Shown here piece by piece: positions 59,052 through 64,000 of a stretch of 64,000 nt of DNA. Position 1 is the stretch's first letter. Each line of letters opens with the position of its first letter. The stretch spans positions 1-64,000 of the forward strand of contig NZ_JAMXMX010000017.1 in the NCBI RefSeq assembly GCF_024055725.1, given 5' to 3'. The DNA comes from Actinoallomurus spadix. GTDB taxonomy: Bacteria > Actinomycetota > Actinomycetes > Streptosporangiales > Streptosporangiaceae. Made by a program: the position numbers and the translations under genes. Under the pieces are notes generated by a model. It worked only from the letters and a program-made list of their open reading frames with translations, was not told the DNA's origin and did no database searches.

Positions 59052-61613
59052 TCACCTCCTCACCGTGGTCGTGTCTCCGACACCCGCGAGGGTTCTCGCG
59101 GGTTGCTCTGGTGCCGCCAGGAACGGCAGGTGGACCGGCCGGTCGTGCAGTGCCGCGCCGAGCGCGAGCAGGACGCCGGCGGTCCCGGTGCCCAGGTCCA
59201 TCGAGAGCCGGAGCAGGTTCTCGCCGATGAAGGCCAGACCGCCCTGGTACGGGACGGCGTGCCAGGCCAGGTCGCGGATGTGCGCCGCCGCCCGCGGGTC
59301 GCCCAGCCGGGCGAGGTGGAGCAGCATTCCCGCGCGCCCGCTGAACAGCCCGGCCTGGGCGTAGTAGACGGACCGGGCGGCGAGGCCGATCGCCTCGCGG
59401 GCCTCGCGGAACCGCTCGTCCTCCCGGTGCGCGAGGTAGTCGTCGATGACGAGACCGATCCCCACGCTGCCGCGGCCGAGGTACGGCAGGATGCGCGATC
59501 CCTCGTCGACGTGCAGTGCGCCGTTCTTGTCGGTCACGCACCGCTGGAGGTCCAGCCGGATGGCCGTCGCGGCCAGGTCGAGAAGGTTCGGGTCGCCGGT
59601 CCGTTCGTAGAACCGGACGAACATCAGCGCGGGGCCCGCCATGCCGCGCAGCAGCCCGGGACGGGACGGTGCCCCGGTCGCCGTGACCACCTGGTCGGCG
59701 ACCAATTGGGCCGCCCGCGCCGCGGCGTCCCGGAGGTCCGGTGTCTCCAGCGGCCCGGCGAGATGCTCCAGCGTGAGCGCGATACCCGGCAGCCCGCCGT
59801 ACAGGTCGGTGCCGAGGCGCTCCCACCGTTCGCCGAGGCAGATGTCGACGACCTTGCCGGCGGCATCGAGGTGACCGAGGTGGGCCAGCGTGTACGCGGC
59901 GCCGTACAGGCCGTCGTACAGTCCGAGGCCGGTGCCGGGCGGCGGGGCGGTGGCGTGCTCGATCAGCCAGTCCGTGTGTTCGACCGGGCATCCGGTGACG
60001 TCCAGGGCGTAGAGCACGCCCGCCGCGCCGTACGCCAGGCCGAGGGCGGCACCGCCGAACTGCTGGATGTCGCCGGGGAAGAGCCGGTCGTCACGGTGCG
60101 GCGTGGCACTGGCCAGGATGGCCCTGCCGAGCGCCGAGCGCGTCTCCTCCCAGCCGGCCCGATCGGGGCGCAGTGCGGGGACCGTCCCCACGAGCCGGGT
60201 TCCCGTGGCGACGTCGCGGGAGATCTCGGCCACGGCGGACTCGAGGTAGCCCTCCGGCAGCGGGAACCGCTCGGCGATCACCTCGGCGAGGTGGGCGGCC
60301 TTCGTACGGTCGAGCTGGAGGATCGTGGTCAGCGGCGCGAACAGCGCGAGTTTCAGGCACGCGAGGCAGTAGTCGTCGACCGCGGTCCCTCTGCGGTCCG
60401 GTGGAGCCAGGAATCCCGGGTTGGCGAGGATCTGCCGGCCCTCGTCGGCGGCCGGTGCCGCCGTCTCGAAGTCGATCAGCGCGACGCCGTCGTCGGGGCG
60501 CACCATGATGTTGAACATGTGCAGGTCGTTGAAGACGACCCCGCGGGCGTGCACGGCCTCGACGACACGTTCGGTGCCCTCGTAGACCTTGAGCGCCCAT
60601 GCCGTGTACTCGGCGACCCGGCCCGGATCGGGTTCGGGGTCGAGCAGGGGGTGCCGCTCGGCGAAGAAGGTGTTGAGCGGCCGTCCCTCGATGAACTCCT
60701 GGGCCAGGAATTCGTGGTCGCCGAGGGTGAAGTAGTCGTGCACCCGGGGGACGCCGTCGATGCCGGCGAGGCGCCGGAGCATGTCGCGCTCACGGCGGAG
60801 CCGGGTCACCGCGTCGGCGCCGTCGGCCGCCAGCCCGGCGTACGGCCGGCCCTCTTTGAGCACGACGCGTTCACCGGTCCGGGTGTCCTCGGCGGCGTAG
60901 ACGCCGCCGCCGTTGGAGAAGTGCAGTGCCTCGGTCACCCGGTACGGCAGGCCGGCCATCGTCACCGCGTTGCGGGCGTCGAGGTGCGGTCGCAGGAAGC
61001 CGGGTACGGTCACCCAGTCCGGTATCCGGAAGACCGGGTCACGGCGGTCGGGCACGAGCCGTCCCTCGCCGTCCTCGATGGCGGAGACGAGCCGTCCGTC
61101 CTCGTCCTTGCAGTGGCGCTCGGCGAAGCCGCCGTAGCGTACGTACAGCGGGCCGTTCCCGATCCGCAGGTCGGTGAGGATGTACGGGCCGGGCTCGCCG
61201 GCGAGGAGTTCGCCGAGTTCACGCAGGATCTGCTCGAGTTCGGCCTCGTCTCGCGGATAAATGGTGACGAGTTTCCCGCTTCCGCCGCGTCCCGCGTATT
61301 TGGCGTTACGCATCAAAAGGACGTCGGCGCTACGCAGGTGCTTGAAGGAGATCGTCCTGGGAACGCAGTAGTCTCGGACCCGTACGAGCACGTCTTCGGC
61401 GTTCTCGTGACACGCCGCCACGTGTATCTTCCAGCCCTGTTGCGGGATCTCCTGAGCCGGCGGGACGTAGACCAGCCATTCGCTGCGGCGGATCCGCTGC
61501 CATCCCTCGGGAAGGGGCTCGTCGGCGATGGCGAAAGCCGGGCGCTCCTGACCGTCCATGACGTCATAGAAGAGCCTGTCTTTCTGGCAATACAGCTCGT
61601 ACTGCTTTTCCAC
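59052..61613 (-). CDS. Class III lanthionine synthetase LanKC, RamC-like
   Basis: 853 residues. The N-terminal part (1-215) is the lyase-like domain. The kinase (about 235-480) has Lys253, the catalytic loop FNDLHMFN (Asp363, Asn368) and DFE (Asp381). The C-terminal part (about 520-853) is a LanC-like cyclase lacking the full zinc-ligand set, as in class III. It phosphorylates, dehydrates and cyclises Ser/Cys of the precursor into lanthionine or labionin rings. Start GTG 61613 has AGAGGA upstream. First gene of the lanKC-lanA-ABC-ABC operon. Confidence 0.92.
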   Translation of the reverse strand: MEKQYELYCQKDRLFYDVMDGQERPAFAIADEPLPEGWQRIRRSEWLVYVPPAQEIPQQGWKIHVAACHENAEDVLVRVRDYCVPRTISFKHLRSADVLLMRNAKYAGRGGSGKLVTIYPRDEAELEQILRELGELLAGEPGPYILTDLRIGNGPLYVRYGGFAERHCKDEDGRLVSAIEDGEGRLVPDRRDPVFRIPDWVTVPGFLRPHLDARNAVTMAGLPYRVTEALHFSNGGGVYAAEDTRTGERVVLKEGRPYAGLAADGADAVTRLRRERDMLRRLAGIDGVPRVHDYFTLGDHEFLAQEFIEGRPLNTFFAERHPLLDPEPDPGRVAEYTAWALKVYEGTERVVEAVHARGVVFNDLHMFNIMVRPDDGVALIDFETAAPAADEGRQILANPGFLAPPDRRGTAVDDYCLACLKLALFAPLTTILQLDRTKAAHLAEVIAERFPLPEGYLESAVAEISRDVATGTRLVGTVPALRPDRAGWEETRSALGRAILASATPHRDDRLFPGDIQQFGGAALGLAYGAAGVLYALDVTGCPVEHTDWLIEHATAPPPGTGLGLYDGLYGAAYTLAHLGHLDAAGKVVDICLGERWERLGTDLYGGLPGIALTLEHLAGPLETPDLRDAAARAAQLVADQVVTATGAPSRPGLLRGMAGPALMFVRFYERTGDPNLLDLAATAIRLDLQRCVTDKNGALHVDEGSRILPYLGRGSVGIGLVIDDYLAHREDERFREAREAIGLAARSVYYAQAGLFSGRAGMLLHLARLGDPRAAAHIRDLAWHAVPYQGGLAFIGENLLRLSMDLGTGTAGVLLALGAALHDRPVHLPFLAAPEQPARTLAGVGDTTTVRR

Positions 61614-61694
61614 CGCTGCGTCCTCTGCTCGGGAGTGGGCCGGTCGGGGGAATCCCGGGCGTTACGAGAAGAAGAATGGCAGGGTGCTCGATGG

Positions 61695-61784
61695 GTCGCC
61701 TAGGGACAAGTATCACGAATGACTCGTGAACATGTCCTATGGCGACATGGGGCAGTGAAAGAGGATAAGTCGCCCTGCGGGACA
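61695..61784. promoter_or_regulatory. Repeat elements in the lanKC promoter region
   Basis: Two direct copies of GTCGCC-(2-4)-GGGACA (61695-61708 and 61769-61784) flank an inverted repeat CATGTC-7-GACATG (61731-61749), in the 270-base gap upstream of lanKC. Such spaced repeats fit binding of the RamR-like regulator; the exact promoter is not identified. Confidence 0.5.
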
Positions 61785-61883
61785 TCTACCCAGATAGATG
61801 CCTTTCCGGGAATGGCTACCCGGCGGTATCCGTGCGCGGCCGAGGCACCGGCCGGGCGGTGCGGCCGGCGGTGAACGTTCCCG

Positions 61884-62375
61884 TCAGCGGTATCGGCGGT
61901 TGACGCGGATCAGCGGCGGCCGTGCGGCGTCGACGTAGTCGATCGCCAGGACCTCCGCGATGAAGAGGACGTGGTCACCCGCCGGGACGCGCTGCCGGGT
62001 CTCGCACTCCAGGGCGGCCGATCCCCCCTCGATCACCAGCGCCTCGGAGCTCGGGCCCCGATGGTGGGGCTCCCCGGCGATGAGCAGCCGGGCACTCGGC
62101 CGGCCCGTCGCCGCGAACCGGCCGGCGAGCACCCGCTGAGCCGAGGACAGCACCGTCACGGCCCAGCGGTCGCACCGATGCAGCACCTCGCCGAGATACG
62201 AACCGGTGCCGACGCCGATCAGGACCATCGGCGGATCGAGGGAGACCGAGCCGAAGGCGGTCAGCGTCGTGCCGATGTCGTCGCGCCCGTCCCGGACGGT
62301 CACGACCACGACTCCGGTCGCGAACGCCGCCAGCGCCTCGGTGAAGTCGGCCGGCGTCACCTCGCCCACCGTCAC
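61884..62375 (-). CDS. Flavin reductase-like flavoprotein
   Basis: 163 residues, flavin reductase-like domain (DIM6/NTAB). It begins PADFTEALAAFATGVVVVTV, followed by TLTAFGSVSLDPPMVLIGVG, typical of small NAD(P)H:FMN/FAD reductases that feed two-component monooxygenases. No partner oxygenase is visible in the window. GTG 62375 is chosen; the frame upstream runs into the protease gene. It follows sppA on the same strand. Confidence 0.82.
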   Translation of the reverse strand: MTVGEVTPADFTEALAAFATGVVVVTVRDGRDDIGTTLTAFGSVSLDPPMVLIGVGTGSYLGEVLHRCDRWAVTVLSSAQRVLAGRFAATGRPSARLLIAGEPHHRGPSSEALVIEGGSAALECETRQRVPAGDHVLFIAEVLAIDYVDAARPPLIRVNRRYR

Positions 62376-62418
62376 GCCCCGGTAGGCCCGGCCGGCACGG
62401 GCGTCCGGCAGGCGCCCA

Positions 62419-63999
62419 TCAGCGGATCTCCCAGGAGCCCGGCAGCAGCAGCGGGCCGCCGGAGGGCAGGCCCAGCCGCGTGGCGACCCCGGTGAGCGGT
62501 CCCCACGCGTCGACGCGCGCGCTCGCGGCCGTACGGTCGTCGCTGGACTCGGCCGGGCGCAGGCGGTCGAGGGGCGAGACGCGCGGGTAGGACCGCACCG
62601 GCGCGTCGGCGGCCAGCCCGGCCTTCTTCCTCGCCAGCTCGACCGCGTAGGACAGCCCGCCGAGCTCGTCGACCAGGCCGCGCTCGTGGGCGTCGGCGCC
62701 CGTCCACACCCGTCCCCGGGCCAGGTCGTGGACGCGCTCCGGAGACAGCCCCCGGCCCTCGGCGACCTTGCCGACGAAGTCGTCGTAGACCCGGTCGAGG
62801 AACGTGTTGACCCGTGACCACTCCTCGTCGGTGAAGTCACGCGTCGGCGCGTACATCCGGGCGTGCGCGCCGTGTTCCGCGCTGCCGAGCCCGATGCCGA
62901 GCCGGTCGAGCAGGTCACCGACGACCGGCTTGCCGAAGACGACCCCGATCGAGCCGGTCAGCGTGCCCGGCTGCGCCACGATCGTGTCGGCGGGAGCCGC
63001 AACGAAGTAGCCGCCCGAGGCGGCGACGTTGCCCATCGACACGACGACGGGCTTGCCGGCCTCGCGGGCGAGGATCACCTCGCGCCAGATGGTGTCCGAG
63101 GCGACGTACGAACCGCCGGGGCTGTCGATCCGGAACACGATCGCCTTGACCTTGTCGTCTCCGGCCGCCGCGCGGAACGCCGCCGCGATCGTGTCCGAGC
63201 CGATCGACGCGCTCTGCCCCGGCAGGAGACTGCGGCCGCTCCGGCCCAGCCGGATCTGCCCATGCCCCTGGATCAGCGCGATGACGTCCTGCTGGGGGCG
63301 GGGGATCCGCTTGCTCACCCCCTGGGCCCGGTTGTACCGGGCGACGTAGCGCAGCCGGGCCTCCGCGCCCGCCGCGGCGCGTACCTCGGCGTAGACCTCG
63401 TCACGGTAGGCGAGCCGGTCGACCAGCCCGGCCTCAAGGGCCTCCGGACCCAGGAGCGGCGCCCGGTCGATCAGCTCGCGGACGCGGTCCTCCGGCAGCC
63501 CGCGCCCGGCGGCCACACCCGCCACCAGCTGCTCGCCGATGGAGGAGACGATCCGATCGGACATCTCCCGATGCTCGGGGGTGTACGAGCGTTCCATGAA
63601 GGTGTTCGCGGCCGTCTTGTACTCGTGCCGCTTGGCGAAGCGCGGCGTGATCCCGGCCTTCTCGAGGGCCTCGTTGAAGAACGGCTCCTCCAGGGCCACG
63701 CCGGTCAGCGCCAGGTCCCCGGACGGCTGCAGGTAGATGCGCTCGAACGCGGTCGCCAGGTAGTAGGGGACCGTCCCGCGGCCGGTCTCGCCGAAGGACT
63801 CGGCCCACGCCACCGTCAGCTTCCCGGCGTCCCGGAACGCCTGGACGGCCGCCCGGAGCTCCTGGGCCACCGCAAGGCCGATCCGGTTACCGCCGATCCG
63901 CACGACGAGTGCCTTCACACGGGGGTCCGAACGGCCTTTCCGCAGCCCGCCCAGCACGTCCCGCAGATGGGCCCGGCGCATCGAGATCACCGCGGACAC
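62419..63999 (-). CDS. sppA: Signal peptide peptidase SppA (5' end beyond the window)
   Basis: At least 526 residues of a two-repeat S49 peptidase. The catalytic Ser is in NVAASGGYFVAAPAD (second repeat) and the Lys in the first repeat near RHEYKTAANTFM. It degrades cleaved signal peptides at the membrane. The gene begins beyond the right edge; the visible start of the frame at 63999 is probably internal. It precedes the flavin reductase by 43 bases. Confidence 0.88.
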   Translation of the reverse strand: MSAVISMRRAHLRDVLGGLRKGRSDPRVKALVVRIGGNRIGLAVAQELRAAVQAFRDAGKLTVAWAESFGETGRGTVPYYLATAFERIYLQPSGDLALTGVALEEPFFNEALEKAGITPRFAKRHEYKTAANTFMERSYTPEHREMSDRIVSSIGEQLVAGVAAGRGLPEDRVRELIDRAPLLGPEALEAGLVDRLAYRDEVYAEVRAAAGAEARLRYVARYNRAQGVSKRIPRPQQDVIALIQGHGQIRLGRSGRSLLPGQSASIGSDTIAAAFRAAAGDDKVKAIVFRIDSPGGSYVASDTIWREVILAREAGKPVVVSMGNVAASGGYFVAAPADTIVAQPGTLTGSIGVVFGKPVVGDLLDRLGIGLGSAEHGAHARMYAPTRDFTDEEWSRVNTFLDRVYDDFVGKVAEGRGLSPERVHDLARGRVWTGADAHERGLVDELGGLSYAVELARKKAGLAADAPVRSYPRVSPLDRLRPAESSDDRTAASARVDAWGPLTGVATRLGLPSGGPLLLPGSWEIR

Positions 64000-64000
64000 C

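Noticed and set aside
58227-61703. 1158-codon plus-strand frame opposite LanKC
   Set aside because: Antisense shadow; the minus strand encodes kinase and cyclase motifs in full.

Overview
The window is about 64 kb of very GC-rich DNA with dense, often overlapping genes (ATGA, GTGA and TGATG junctions) and frequent GTG starts. The gene content (KstR-type sterol catabolism, an ergothioneine operon, XRE-DUF5753/DUF397 pairs, DUF4360 secreted proteins, a SapB-like class III lanthipeptide cluster and tandem YkgJ proteins) points to a filamentous actinomycete, most likely Streptosporangiales/Thermomonosporaceae (Actinomadura or Thermomonospora type). That placement is inference from gene content only. 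No rRNA, tRNA, CRISPR array or insertion sequence was seen.

Left third (1-30 kb): a 1503-residue CtpH/CtpI-like P-type ATPase; then a KstR-like repressor facing a five-gene sterol side-chain operon (FadD17-like ligase, two-subunit acyl-CoA dehydrogenase, a fused ChsH2-ChsH1 hydratase/DUF35 protein and an Ltp2-like aldolase) with KstR-type palindromes in the divergent promoter. After that come a serine hydrolase with a TetR regulator, a frameshifted gene beside two overlapping YkgJ cysteine-cluster genes, a WhiJ-like regulatory locus (XRE protein, two DUF397 peptides, divergent ATP-binding protein), two tandem DUF4360 secreted proteins, an AraC/metallo-beta-lactamase-fold pair, two DHA2 drug-efflux transporters each divergent from a TetR repressor, a rhomboid-like protein and an unusual membrane-anchored sigma-factor-like protein.

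Middle (29.6-46 kb): egtABCD (ergothioneine synthesis) reads away from an amidohydrolase-cysteine dioxygenase pair across a promoter packed with CGGTTCA/TGAACCG inverted repeats. It is followed by a LacI regulator, a histidine-ammonia-lyase homologue whose cofactor-forming triad is Gly-Thr-Gly, and a quaternary-amine-type ABC importer. I read this as a candidate locus for making, importing and possibly breaking down ergothioneine or hercynine; the synthesis part is well supported, the uptake and breakdown parts are hypothesis. Next come an AraC regulator, a DMT exporter and a beta-lactamase locus laid out like Streptomyces cacaoi blaL-blaA-blaB (lipoprotein beta-lactamase, divergent LysR, cytoplasmic beta-lactamase-like protein), then a C-terminal remnant of rtcB.

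Right third (46.4-64 kb): an IclR regulator divergent from a complete histidine utilisation operon (hutH, hutU, an M20 amidohydrolase in the place of hutG, hutF, hutI); then a ram/amf-like class III lanthipeptide cluster: an atypical response regulator lacking the phospho-acceptor Asp, two ABC exporters with asymmetric ATP sites, a 37-residue precursor with one contracted ring motif, and LanKC. The window ends with a flavin reductase and most of an SppA signal peptide peptidase that runs off the right edge.
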